From Clostridium sp. BNL1100 (GTDB lineage: Bacteria > Bacillota > Clostridia > Acetivibrionales > DSM-1351): a stretch of 64,000 nt of DNA. The notes beneath the pieces are model-generated. The model had not been told where the DNA came from. It was given only the letters and a program-made list of their open reading frames with translations, and made no database searches. Below, piece by piece: positions 17,943 through 26,367 of this stretch. The position numbers and the translations under genes are program-made. The first letter of the stretch is position 1, and every line of letters begins with the position of its first letter. Where the stretch lies: positions 411,001 to 475,000 of the forward strand of contig NC_016791.1 in assembly GCF_000244875.1 (NCBI RefSeq), read 5' to 3'.

Positions 17943-17985
17943 AATAAGAATCGGCTTAAATGTCGGTTCTTATTTGTTTAAGAGA
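17943..17985 (+). terminator. Terminator after the 42-codon gene
   Basis: CAAATAAGAA pairs with TTCTTATTTG around a loop containing CGGCTTAAATGTCGG, followed by GTTTAAG. The T-run is short. Confidence 0.65.
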
Positions 17986-18089
17986 CGGTTCCTTTTCTTG
18001 CGGGAAAAATTAATATATAATATCTATAATTGTTTATTAAAAACAGGATAAAATTACCTATATTTATCATAACAGCGGAGGCAAGATAT

Positions 18090-20246
18090 ATGACAGATGT
18101 AGTCGGACAGTTAACCAGGGAATTCAACTTGAAGACTTTTCAGGTACAAAATACAGTTAAGCTCATAGATGAGGGAAATACAATACCATTTATAGCACGT
18201 TATAGAAAGGAAGTTACAGGAGAACTTAATGATCAGGTTTTAAGGGAACTGTACGAACGCTTAGTATATTTAAGAAATCTGGATGAGCGTCGGGAGGATG
18301 TAAGGAGGCTTATAGATGAGCAGGGTAAACTCACAGAAGAAATAGTAAAATCCTTAGATAAAGCCGTTACTCTGCAGGAGATAGAAGATATTTACAGACC
18401 TTACAAGATAAAAAGGAAAACACGGGCATCTGTGGCTAGGGAAAAGGGTCTTGAACCACTTGCTACTATTATATATTCACAGCTTCCATCCAGAACTCCC
18501 TTAAATGAAATTGCTGCAAAGTATATTGACCCGGCAAAAGGAGTAGGCAGTGCAGATGAAGCTATTGCAGGAGCGTTGGATATAATAGCCGAAGAAATTT
18601 CTGATAATGCTGAATTCAGAAAAGCTTTAAGAGAAATAATATTTAAAAACGGTCTTGTAGTGTCTTCGGGTAAAAAGGATGAAGACTCAGTATACAGAAT
18701 GTACTATGATTTCAAGGAGCCTGTTTCCAAGATAGCAAGACATCGTGTACTTGCCCTAAACAGAGGAGAAAAAGAAGATTTCCTCAATGTACGAATTGAT
18801 GTCAACGAGGATTTGTGTCTGAAATTTTTGAAGGCTGACACTATTAAAAAAACAAACCCTGAAATGGCTAGATATGTAGAATCAGCTGTGGAGGATTCTT
18901 TCAAAAGACTGATTTTTCCTTCTTTGGAGCGAGATATACGCAATCAGCTTACGGAGTTGTCTGAGGACCAGGCTATAAAAGTATTTTCTGAAAATCTGAG
19001 AAACCTGCTGTTACAGCCTCCTGTCAAGGACAGGGTGGTACTTGGGCTTGATCCGGCATACAGGACAGGCTGTAAGCTGGCAGTAGTGGATGAAACCGGT
19101 AAAGTACTGGAAACTACCGTGATTTATCCGACTCCCCCTCAGAACAAAATCGATGAAGCTAAAAAGAAAGTAAAACAACTTATTGAAAAGTACAAGGTCG
19201 ACATTATTTCAATCGGGAATGGTACAGCTTCCAAGGAATCTGAGATATTTGTCGTTGAACTGCTGAAGGAGATAGAAAGAAAGGTTTATTACATGGTGGT
19301 TAGCGAGGCAGGTGCATCGGTATATTCAGCTTCAAAGCTTGGTGCTGAGGAATTTCCCGATTTTGATGTTGCCCTCCGAAGTGCCGTATCAATAGCAAGA
19401 AGGCTTCAAGATCCTTTGGCCGAGTTGGTAAAGATCGACCCCAAAGCTATCGGAGTGGGACAGTACCAGCATGATATGAACCAAAAAAGGCTTGATGAAT
19501 CTCTTGGTGGGGTAGTAGAGGATTGCGTAAACAATGTAGGTGTTGATTTGAATACAGCCTCTGCACCTTTGCTTTCATATGTTTCAGGAATAAGTACTGC
19601 AATTGCAAAGAATGTTGTTGAGTACAGAGAGGAAAACGGTAAATTCAAGGCAAGAAATGAACTAAAGAAGGTAAAGAAGCTGGGAAATAAAACTTTTGAA
19701 CAGTGTGCAGGTTTTTTGAGAATAACTGACGGTGGAAATATTCTTGACAATACATCTGTTCACCCGGAATCTTATAAGGCAGCAAAGCTTCTTTTGGAGA
19801 ATATGGGTTACTCTTTGGAAGATGTAAAAGACAAAAAACTGGCGGGACTTGATACTAAGGTTGCTCAGGCAGGAACGTCACAGGTTGCAGAAATGTTGGG
19901 CATTGGGATACCAACCTTAAAGGATATAATGAGTGAATTGCTAAAGCCGGGAAGAGACCCCAGAGACGAACTTCCAAAGCCAATGCTTCACTCTGATGTA
20001 CTTAACATGGAGGATCTGAAAGCGGGAATGATACTAACAGGGACTGTAAGAAACGTGGCTGATTTCGGAGCTTTTGTCGATATAGGAGTTCATCAGGATG
20101 GACTTGTCCATATATCCCAGCTGGCGGATAAATTTGTAAAGAACCCCATGGATGTAGTAGCTGTGGGGGATATAGTAAAGGTTAAGGTTTTAGAGGTGGA
20201 CGTTGAAAGAAAAAGGATATCACTGACCATGAGAGAAATAAACTAA
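18090..20246 (+). CDS. tex: Tex-family RNA-binding transcription accessory protein
   Basis: Tex is a conserved nucleic-acid-binding protein with a YqgF-like RNase fold, helix-hairpin-helix modules and a C-terminal S1 domain. Visible here: N-terminal helical block (IPFIARYRKEVTGELND), VLGLDPAYRTGCKLAVVD near residue 315 starting the YqgF part, SEAGASVYSASKLG, the HhH part (LSYVSGISTAIAKNVVEYR), and the S1 domain from about residue 640 (GTVRNVADFGAFVDIGVHQDG). Length 718 is typical. An upstream ATG at 18030 lacks a ribosome site; GGAGG at 18077-18081 marks ATG 18090. Monocistronic. Confidence 0.94.
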   Translation: MTDVVGQLTREFNLKTFQVQNTVKLIDEGNTIPFIARYRKEVTGELNDQVLRELYERLVYLRNLDERREDVRRLIDEQGKLTEEIVKSLDKAVTLQEIEDIYRPYKIKRKTRASVAREKGLEPLATIIYSQLPSRTPLNEIAAKYIDPAKGVGSADEAIAGALDIIAEEISDNAEFRKALREIIFKNGLVVSSGKKDEDSVYRMYYDFKEPVSKIARHRVLALNRGEKEDFLNVRIDVNEDLCLKFLKADTIKKTNPEMARYVESAVEDSFKRLIFPSLERDIRNQLTELSEDQAIKVFSENLRNLLLQPPVKDRVVLGLDPAYRTGCKLAVVDETGKVLETTVIYPTPPQNKIDEAKKKVKQLIEKYKVDIISIGNGTASKESEIFVVELLKEIERKVYYMVVSEAGASVYSASKLGAEEFPDFDVALRSAVSIARRLQDPLAELVKIDPKAIGVGQYQHDMNQKRLDESLGGVVEDCVNNVGVDLNTASAPLLSYVSGISTAIAKNVVEYREENGKFKARNELKKVKKLGNKTFEQCAGFLRITDGGNILDNTSVHPESYKAAKLLLENMGYSLEDVKDKKLAGLDTKVAQAGTSQVAEMLGIGIPTLKDIMSELLKPGRDPRDELPKPMLHSDVLNMEDLKAGMILTGTVRNVADFGAFVDIGVHQDGLVHISQLADKFVKNPMDVVAVGDIVKVKVLEVDVERKRISLTMREIN

Positions 20247-20320
20247 AACTATTTATTTATGGGTTATTGTGGTATTATTAAAATTAGTTTTTTATAAATA
20301 AAAGATGGGAAGAAAATTAT

Positions 20321-21208
20321 ATGGGGATAGTTAATAAAGCGGTACATTTGATTGCCAAGAGACCATCAGTGTTGTTGCTTACGGCACTTCTCAGTACTGT
20401 GGTTTGTGTATTTGAATATTTTTTTATGACTCTTTTTTATGGACTGACAATGTTTAAAACAGGAAGTCCTTTTGATGACTACGTAAATATAATACAATTT
20501 GTAATAAATACAATTTCAGTACCCGAGACAGCAGTGAAAATCATTTTGGCACTTGTAATTGCAGTCGTTGCAGCGTCTTTGATTCTTGGACTAATATTCT
20601 CAGGATGTTTCAATATACTTTATAATGCGGTTGAAGGCAAAGAGAAAAAAGCAGGAAGTGAATTTGTTCAGGGAGTAAAGAAATATTTTCTAAGGATGAT
20701 TTCACTTAATCTTTGGACTATATGCGCATTTGTTATTTTTATAGTGTATGCTTTAATATCAATTATCCCTGCGGCTATTGTTGTGGATAATTCAATCAGC
20801 GGATCAATGAACCCGTTGGCGGGAATTGTTCTTTCAATAATAACTGCGGCAGTACTGTTTTTTAGCTATACTTTTTTCAGGCAGTATATAGTATTTTGGT
20901 ATCCGTCGGCTATGGTACATGATAAGAATCATTTTAAGCTGGCAAAAAAAATATCAGACAGAAACTTCTGGCCCTTACTGTCCAAATTCGTAGCATTTGA
21001 TATTACATTGGTTCTGTTCGATATTCTATACATAATTGCTAATTTTACATTGGCCAATACACAGGTGGTATCAGGGACTATAAATACTATCCTAATTGTT
21101 ATAAATATTGTATTTAAAACAATAGTTTTTGCAATTTTAATTTGTTTTGTGTTTTCATCTTTTAAAAAATGCAGTGATGATTACAAAAATAAAAAAGCAA
21201 TCCGTTAG
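20321..21208 (+). CDS. Multi-span membrane protein, unknown function
   Basis: 295 residues with six hydrophobic segments (near residues 15-40, 70-100, 125-150, 160-185, 225-250 and 258-285). It resembles clostridial membrane proteins with glycerophosphodiesterase-type membrane domains only by layout; no catalytic domain follows. Weak ribosome site GGGAAG. Its last bases overlap the end of the converging gene at 21205. Confidence 0.65.
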   Translation: MGIVNKAVHLIAKRPSVLLLTALLSTVVCVFEYFFMTLFYGLTMFKTGSPFDDYVNIIQFVINTISVPETAVKIILALVIAVVAASLILGLIFSGCFNILYNAVEGKEKKAGSEFVQGVKKYFLRMISLNLWTICAFVIFIVYALISIIPAAIVVDNSISGSMNPLAGIVLSIITAAVLFFSYTFFRQYIVFWYPSAMVHDKNHFKLAKKISDRNFWPLLSKFVAFDITLVLFDILYIIANFTLANTQVVSGTINTILIVINIVFKTIVFAILICFVFSSFKKCSDDYKNKKAIR

Positions 21209-21591
21209 AATATATCCAATAACAGATATAGGAGAATAATCAGCAGAAGTTCATCTTCTGCTTTATCTGTATATAGCAGTACAATAAGACCTACAAGCAG
21301 CAGGTCATCCAGATATATATCGTAATCAAAAACCGTAAACAGAGGGCTTCCTGATCGTTCTGTTTTATCTCCGGTTCCCAGAAGCGATGAAAGGAAACCC
21401 AAAGGCTTCGGTGTTTTTGTTTCATGTCTTTCAGAAGCTGGAGCAGATAATGCCTCTTCTGCCCGAATATTCACCGGTTGTTCTTCTGCTACGGATATAT
21501 CTGTAGTAATTTGCTCGTGCTCACTATTTGTCTGAGCAGAGTGATTTTTATTATATCTGCGGGATTTTGGGGGATGCTTTCTGTAAACCAT
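21205..21591 (-). CDS. Small protein with acidic hydrophobic C-terminal tail, unknown
   Basis: 128 residues in two parts. Residues 1-80 are hydrophilic, basic then Ser/Glu/Ala-rich and probably disordered. The last 40 residues alternate leucine runs with acidic pairs (DDLLLVGLIVLLYTDKAEDELLL then IILLYLLLDIF), like short amphipathic membrane-associated helices known from clostridial proteins of unknown role. ATG at 21591 is eight bases from AGGAG; GTG at 21600 is too close. First readable as part of a minus-strand group of four small genes. Confidence 0.65.
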   Translation of the reverse strand: MVYRKHPPKSRRYNKNHSAQTNSEHEQITTDISVAEEQPVNIRAEEALSAPASERHETKTPKPLGFLSSLLGTGDKTERSGSPLFTVFDYDIYLDDLLLVGLIVLLYTDKAEDELLLIILLYLLLDIF

Positions 21592-21644
21592 ACTATCCAC
21601 TCCTAAAAAACCTTTGGGTATGACCAGAGAGTAAATTGTTTTGC

Positions 21645-22046
21645 TTAAACAGAACGTCCCTCCGATTCATCCAACAACTTGGTTAAACTGCCAATTTTAA
21701 TAATTTTCATACACTTCTGAAGTTTTTTTTGCCTATTGTCATTTAGGTAGGGCTTTATTGCGTTGAGCAGATTAACTCTCGGATCATTATTCGTGTTAAG
21801 CATATTCATAGCCTTTTTCATTTTTCTGGCCATATCAGCTAGGTCATCTGTATCAGCTCTGGAAGATTCTTCAGACGGTTTTTCCTTTTCTGAAGAGGTG
21901 TCATCTGATGAGGTTTCATCCTTTGAATTATTTGATGACATGAACATATTCAAAAGCCCTTTTACGTTGTCAGGGATACCGCTGTTTGAGTCCTGCCCCA
22001 GCATTTCGGCTATCTGTTTTATCTTATCTCCCATGTCGTCACTCAT
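21645..22046 (-). CDS. Small hydrophilic helical protein, unknown
   Basis: 133 residues: helix (MGDKIKQIAEMLGQ), a low-complexity Ser/Asp/Glu/Lys stretch in the middle, then helices with RKMKKAMNMLN and LLNAIKPYLNDNRQKKLQKCMKI. No known motif. ATG at 22046 is supported by GGAGG seven bases upstream; an in-frame start at 22064 overlaps that site. It lies 36 bases after the 22397 gene and is probably co-transcribed with it. Confidence 0.65.
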   Translation of the reverse strand: MSDDMGDKIKQIAEMLGQDSNSGIPDNVKGLLNMFMSSNNSKDETSSDDTSSEKEKPSEESSRADTDDLADMARKMKKAMNMLNTNNDPRVNLLNAIKPYLNDNRQKKLQKCMKIIKIGSLTKLLDESEGRSV

Positions 22047-22082
22047 CAAAATACCTCCAAGCAATTGATTATATGTACAAAA

Positions 22083-22397
22083 CTAGGAATTTAGAAAATC
22101 ATTAACCTTTTTCATTATTGCATCGCTGTCTTTACCAAGTATTTTTTGGAGCTTATCAAGATCCTTTTGGGTAACTTTCTTCTTTATCTCTTCCTTATCG
22201 ATTTTTATATTTTTGAGTTTTTCTTCGTCAAATTCGTTTATTTTTTCCATTAGTTCATCCTTGTCGATAGATGAAAGCTTTTTTTCAAGATCTTTGGGAC
22301 TATCTTTCTTCAACATTTCTATAGCTTTATTTACTTTTGACTGAACCATTTTATCCTGCATCATTTCTTGGATTTTTTTCCCTAAAGATTCTCCCAT
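22083..22397 (-). CDS. Lys/Asp/Glu-rich helical protein, unknown
   Basis: 104 residues, almost entirely charged helix with heptad-like spacing (MLKKDSPKDLEKKLSSIDKD, then ELMEKINEFDEEKLK and DLDKLQKILGKD). Repeated KxxLxxIxxDE-type units suggest an internal repeat of helical hairpins. No membrane segment or enzyme motif. Strong ribosome site GGAGGGG seven bases before ATG. Confidence 0.65.
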   Translation of the reverse strand: MGESLGKKIQEMMQDKMVQSKVNKAIEMLKKDSPKDLEKKLSSIDKDELMEKINEFDEEKLKNIKIDKEEIKKKVTQKDLDKLQKILGKDSDAIMKKVNDFLNS

Positions 22398-22489
22398 GTA
22401 AAAACCCCTCCTATATACTTATTTTGCAATATTATTACAGTGTATGCACTATGGTTGGACTAATATGTTGGATAATAACCCTTAATCTG

Positions 22490-22526
22490 AAATAGAAGCT
22501 TGGATATGTAACCCAAGCTTCTATTT
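22490..22526 (-). terminator. Terminator after the small Cys-rich membrane protein gene
   Basis: AAATAGAAGCTTGG (22490-22503) pairs with CCAAGCTTCTATTT (22513-22526): a perfect 14-bp stem with a 9-base loop. It lies just downstream of the 22555-22761 gene on the minus strand; flanks are only moderately T-rich. Confidence 0.7.
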
Positions 22527-22554
22527 AAAACTACTCTTAACAGCTTTGACAAAA

Positions 22555-22761
22555 TTAATCGCAACAGTGATCTCCATCATTGCTAAGGAAGAAAATAAGA
22601 AGAATAACTGCCAGTACGACAAGCCATTCGCAGTTATCGAATAAATCCGATGTTCCACCGAAAAATCCATTGTCACCACCGCAGAAGCAGAAGATAATAA
22701 TTAATAATATTATTATCCACAACCAACTAAAACAATTATCAGAACCACCAAAACATCCCAT
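22555..22761 (-). CDS. Small two-span membrane protein with Cys and Gly motifs
   Basis: 68 residues: MGCFGGSDNCF, a hydrophobic span (WLWIIILLIIIFCF), a CGGDNGFFGG loop, a second span (WLVVLAVILLIFFL) and an acidic-His-Cys tail (NDGDHCCD). Small Gly/Cys-rich two-span proteins like this are common in spore formers (compare the YjcZ-type idea), but the family is not certain. GGAGG seven bases before ATG 22761 fixes the start. Confidence 0.65.
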   Translation of the reverse strand: MGCFGGSDNCFSWLWIIILLIIIFCFCGGDNGFFGGTSDLFDNCEWLVVLAVILLIFFLSNDGDHCCD

Positions 22762-22935
22762 GATTTTACCTCCAAATAAAATATTTAAGATACTGCATAT
22801 TATGAATTTGTAATAAAAGGTGTTACACATGAAAAAAATAATTTTTAAAAAATATTTGTTTGATTAATATATAAAAAGGGTATAGTATTCAGATATATTG
22901 CATGTAACAAAAGCTGTCTCATGGAGGAAAACAAT

Positions 22936-23811
22936 ATGGTTGATGTAATTATAATAGGCAAGGGGCCTGCGGGTATTTCCGCTGCACTGTATACAGTACG
23001 TGCGGGGCTGAGGACGTTGGTTATAGGATTGGACAACAGCGCACTTTGCAAAACAGATAGAGTAGAAAATTATTATGGCTTCGCTGAGCCGGTTTCGGGA
23101 AAATATCTTCTGGAACAGGGAGAACAGCAGGCTAGACGCCTTGGGGTAAAGTTTGTTCAGAGTGAAGTAGTAGCTATAGAGAAATCCGAGTATTTTGAAG
23201 TATATACCACCGAAGAAAATTATTCCGCCAAAGCAGTACTCATGGCTACGGGGCAACAAACAAAAAAGGTCAATATAGATGGTCTGGAAGAATTTGAAGG
23301 AAGAGGGGTAAGTTATTGCACCACATGTGACGGATTTTTCTATAGAGGGCTGAAAGTGGGCCTTGTAGGCTTTAAGGATTACGCAATACACGAGGCTATG
23401 GAATTGGAGCCATTAACAAAAAATATAACTATTTATACAAACGGCAATGAACTGGAGCTTACTGAAAAATATAAATGTCATGCTTCAAGATTTTCTATCA
23501 ATAGTAAAAAGATAAAAAATGTAGTAGGAAATGAAGTTATTGAGGGCATAGCGTTTGAAGACGGTTCAATTGAAAATCTTGACGGTTTATTTATAGCTTT
23601 TGAATCAGCATCTAGTGTTGATTTTGCCAGAAAGTTGGGGGTAATAACAAAAAATAGTTCCATTGTGGTTAATGAAAATCAAAGTACAAACCTAAAGGGC
23701 CTTTTTGCTGCTGGAGACTGTACAGGAGGTTTCAAACAAATTTCAACTGCCGTTGGACAGGGTGCCATGGCTGGGAGGAGAATTATTGAATTCATAAGAA
23801 ACAATTCCTAA
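22936..23811 (+). CDS. Thioredoxin-reductase-like flavoprotein without NADPH motif (ferredoxin-type candidate)
   Basis: 291 residues. FAD-binding motif GKGPAGISAALYT at the N-terminus, redox pair CTTC (residues near 126 and 129, in SYCTTCDGFF), and the C-terminal FAD block LFAAGDCTGG are those of low-molecular-weight thioredoxin reductase. The NADPH-binding GGGxSAxEE is replaced by LVGFKDYAIHEAMELE and the HRR motif is absent. This fits the ferredoxin-dependent flavin thioredoxin reductases described in Clostridium, which reduce thioredoxin with ferredoxin electrons. Start: ATG 22921 contains the ribosome GGAGG, so ATG at 22936 is preferred. No thioredoxin gene is adjacent. The identification as ferredoxin-type is inference. 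Confidence 0.85.
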   Translation: MVDVIIIGKGPAGISAALYTVRAGLRTLVIGLDNSALCKTDRVENYYGFAEPVSGKYLLEQGEQQARRLGVKFVQSEVVAIEKSEYFEVYTTEENYSAKAVLMATGQQTKKVNIDGLEEFEGRGVSYCTTCDGFFYRGLKVGLVGFKDYAIHEAMELEPLTKNITIYTNGNELELTEKYKCHASRFSINSKKIKNVVGNEVIEGIAFEDGSIENLDGLFIAFESASSVDFARKLGVITKNSSIVVNENQSTNLKGLFAAGDCTGGFKQISTAVGQGAMAGRRIIEFIRNNS

Positions 23812-23844
23812 AAAACGGGCAAATTTCCCTGAAAAACGGGCAAA
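23811..23844 (+). repeat. Two direct repeats upstream of a histidine kinase promoter
   Basis: AAAAACGGGCAAA occurs at 23811-23823 and again at 23832-23844, 21 bases apart (two helical turns), the first overlapping the upstream gene's stop. A short inverted pair TTTCCCT (23824-23830) and AGGGAAA (23860-23866) surrounds the second copy. Could be an operator; no protein known. Confidence 0.45.
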
Positions 23845-23903
23845 AAACGCATGTTTTCGAGGGAAACAACTTGCATACAGTATTTACCTTGTTTTAGTAC
23901 ATA

Positions 23904-23932
23904 TTGAAAATATTTACAATTAGTGATAAAAT
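23904..23932 (+). promoter_or_regulatory. Sigma-A promoter for the histidine kinase gene
   Basis: TTGAAA (23904-23909), 17-base spacer, TAAAAT (23927-23932), about 48 bases before the start codon. Confidence 0.6.
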
Positions 23933-23979
23933 ATGACCACGCCTAAAAGTAAAATAGTTGCTTGAATAGGAGATATAAT

Positions 23980-25386
23980 ATGTTTGTCATATTTATTTTA
24001 TTGTGGATAATTTCTATTCTGTTAATTTATGCAAACCCTAAAGAATACTGGGCGTGGTGTGCCAGCCTCTGCCTGCTATTTAACGGCTTTGGCGGGTTGG
24101 CGGCGGTTATAAGTGAAAATTTTATTCCATTTATACAAGGTTATGGCAATGAAAATCTGATTCTGGCCAGCCGTATACTTAAGGGTACAGCCGATATTTT
24201 TCAGCATTACTTTGCTACATATCTATTTTTGGTTTTTGTTCTTCTATTTACAAACTTCCTTAATATTCAAATAAAATCAAAGGTTAAAAAAGTAGTTGTG
24301 GCTGTTTTGTCCCTTCCAAGTCTTCTCATGCTTTTCATTTATCCTATTACTCCCGATTTTAATCCCGATTACAGAATCTTATCTTGTTGGGTATGTGCCT
24401 ATACTCTTCTGGGCAGTGTAATTCTTATAATAAGTATAATTAAGGAAAGGGATGACTATACCAAAACCCAGAGAATTCTCACAGCTTTATTTGCACTACC
24501 GTCTACAATCTGCATTCTCTGGACAAGTTATATATCGGTGGCTATGGGGTATACAAATGTTTGGCAGATTAATGTATGGGTAATAGCCGGTGAATTCATT
24601 TTGTTTTTTGTCTTCTGTATAAAATACGGAATGTTAGGGATACATTTCAAAATAGAAAGAATAAATATTGACAACAATATAAATTCTGTTATCGGTGGGA
24701 TGAGTATTGTCTCACATGCAATAAAAAATGAAGTTTCAACTATTAATCTATGTGTAGAAACTATTATGTGCGTTGAAAAAACAAGCCCCGGAATGGATAA
24801 AAAATTATCTATTATAAAGGATTCCTGCAAAAATCTTTTGGAGTTCACCAGAAAACTTAACGAAATAAAGCTGTATAAGATGAATTTTAAACCGTGTCTT
24901 TTAAGTGAAATTATATCAAAAGTAATAAATCAGGTTGCACCTTCTATCTGCGAAAAGAATATACGGATTATTAATACCAGCAAAATAGATATTACTATGC
25001 TCATTGACCCCGTTCACGTATCAGAAGTTTTGAAAAATCTTATTATAAATGCTATTGAAGCTATCCAGACGGAGGGCGTTATTAAAGTAAATACGGAGTT
25101 TATCAATAACAAAAAATTGTGTATAACAGTTTCAGACAATGGAGTAGGTATTCCAAAAGATTTTATAAATAAGGTAATGACCCCATTTTTCTCTACAAAA
25201 AAAGGAAAAAATAATTATGGTCTAGGATTAAGCTATTGCTTTAAAGTTATGAAATCACACAACGGAAGCCTCCAAGTAAAGAGCAAGGAAAATCAGGGAA
25301 CAGAAATGTGCTTGATATTTCCTTTTAATAAGGTTGTACATGTTTATAATAAATCATTACCTCAAACTAAAAATTATAATACATAA
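23980..25386 (+). CDS. Membrane sensor histidine kinase, orphan
   Basis: 468 residues. The first 220 are membrane-embedded with about seven spans, resembling multi-span sensor inputs; there is no large extracellular domain. A HisKA-like dimerisation helix with His near residue 245 (VSHAIKNEVSTINL) is followed by the HATPase domain: N box KNLIINAIEA near 353, G1 DNGVGIP near 386, G2 GLGLSYCFKVMKSHNG. This layout is similar to sporulation-type orphan kinases in clostridia, but the signal is unknown. No response regulator is adjacent. ATG at 23980 lies seven bases after AGGAG; a TTG at 23962 precedes the ribosome site. Confidence 0.88.
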   Translation: MFVIFILLWIISILLIYANPKEYWAWCASLCLLFNGFGGLAAVISENFIPFIQGYGNENLILASRILKGTADIFQHYFATYLFLVFVLLFTNFLNIQIKSKVKKVVVAVLSLPSLLMLFIYPITPDFNPDYRILSCWVCAYTLLGSVILIISIIKERDDYTKTQRILTALFALPSTICILWTSYISVAMGYTNVWQINVWVIAGEFILFFVFCIKYGMLGIHFKIERINIDNNINSVIGGMSIVSHAIKNEVSTINLCVETIMCVEKTSPGMDKKLSIIKDSCKNLLEFTRKLNEIKLYKMNFKPCLLSEIISKVINQVAPSICEKNIRIINTSKIDITMLIDPVHVSEVLKNLIINAIEAIQTEGVIKVNTEFINNKKLCITVSDNGVGIPKDFINKVMTPFFSTKKGKNNYGLGLSYCFKVMKSHNGSLQVKSKENQGTEMCLIFPFNKVVHVYNKSLPQTKNYNT

Positions 25387-25425
25387 TTAATGTGTATCTC
25401 CTATCAAAAAATATTGACAAGTTTA

Positions 25426-25454
25426 GAATACTTCCGCATGCTTGGGCATAAAAA
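25426..25454 (+). promoter_or_regulatory. Possible forespore sigma (G/F-like) promoter of the GerMN gene
   Basis: GAATA at 25426-25430 and CATAAAAA at 25447-25454 with a 16-base spacer resemble the SigG/SigF pattern (GNATA and CATNNTA). One position in the -10 differs from consensus. Only a pattern match. Confidence 0.35.
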
Positions 25455-25521
25455 TAAATGTGTAAGGGATGAATATTCATAAATACAACTTTTAACATTT
25501 TAATGTGAGGTGCATGAAAAA

Positions 25522-26259
25522 ATGCGAAAACTAATATGTCTATTTATGGTATTTGGAATTGTTTTTACTATGCTTGCAGGCTGTGGGGCTAAAAGTGAAG
25601 ATGCTGACAGTGATGAACTGACTCCGGTCAGCAGTCTTACAATGGGGCAGGATGAAGCTAATGGCTTAAAGGATAAAACTCCGGTTCAGTTATACTTTAT
25701 CAATGAACAGGGTACAAAACTTGCTGCAGAAACAAGGTATATTCAAAATACAGATGCAGGTAAGGGTAATGAACATATGGCAACGGTTGTTTTAAAGGAA
25801 CTTATAAGCGGTCCTGCAAAAGGCAGTCTCTTAAAAGCTTCTGTTCCTACAGAAACAAAAGTAACTACAGATGTTAAGATAAAGGACGGTGTAGCAACTG
25901 TGGACCTTTCAAAGGACTTTGTTGAAAAGCATCCCGGCGGCAAAAAGAATGAGCAGCTTACGCTCTATTCTATTGTAAACACCTTAACAGAAATAAAGGA
26001 TATCACATCCGTACAGTTTAGAATAAACGGAAAAGTAACTAAAGAATTCAAGGGTAGCTATCAAATTGACATAGCTTATTCAAGAGACACCCACCTTATT
26101 AGTAATGAGCCCGGAAAAGACAGCTCAATAAAAACAACAACAGAAGACAAGGATGATACACGGGATAAAACAGCACAGCCAACAAAAGAAGATGAGACAA
26201 AAAAGACAAATCCCGATACTAAAACAAATGCTGATTTGGATGATGAAATTCTAGAATAA
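25522..26259 (+). CDS. GerMN-domain lipoprotein
   Basis: 245 residues with a lipoprotein signal (CLFMVFGIVFTMLAGC, lipid Cys at residue 21), then a GerMN domain (about residues 55-185: VQLYFINEQGTKLAAETR, ELISGPAKGSLLKASVP, VDLSKDF, LTLYSIVNTLTEI), and a hydrophilic Thr/Asp/Lys tail. GerMN domains occur in the spore germination/cortex lipoprotein GerM and in other surface lipoproteins. ATG at 25522 is nine bases after GAGGTG; the GTG at 25510 lies inside that site. Monocistronic with its own terminator. Confidence 0.88.
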   Translation: MRKLICLFMVFGIVFTMLAGCGAKSEDADSDELTPVSSLTMGQDEANGLKDKTPVQLYFINEQGTKLAAETRYIQNTDAGKGNEHMATVVLKELISGPAKGSLLKASVPTETKVTTDVKIKDGVATVDLSKDFVEKHPGGKKNEQLTLYSIVNTLTEIKDITSVQFRINGKVTKEFKGSYQIDIAYSRDTHLISNEPGKDSSIKTTTEDKDDTRDKTAQPTKEDETKKTNPDTKTNADLDDEILE

Positions 26260-26286
26260 TTCCGGTTGGCCATCTGTTATATACAG

Positions 26287-26335
26287 CAAGGTATCTTTTA
26301 GGATAATAATAGCCTTTAAGATACCTTGTTTTTTT
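26287..26335 (+). terminator. Intrinsic terminator of the GerMN lipoprotein gene
   Basis: CAAGGTATCTT (26287-26297) pairs with AAGATACCTTG (26318-26328), then a run of seven T. Confidence 0.85.
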
Positions 26336-26367
26336 ACAGTGATAATTCACATTCCCGGAAGGGAAAA

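Noticed and set aside
22864..23391. 175-codon antisense frame over the TrxR-like gene
   Set aside because: It covers the conserved FAD and redox regions of the sense gene and has Ser/Tyr/Phe-rich random-like composition.
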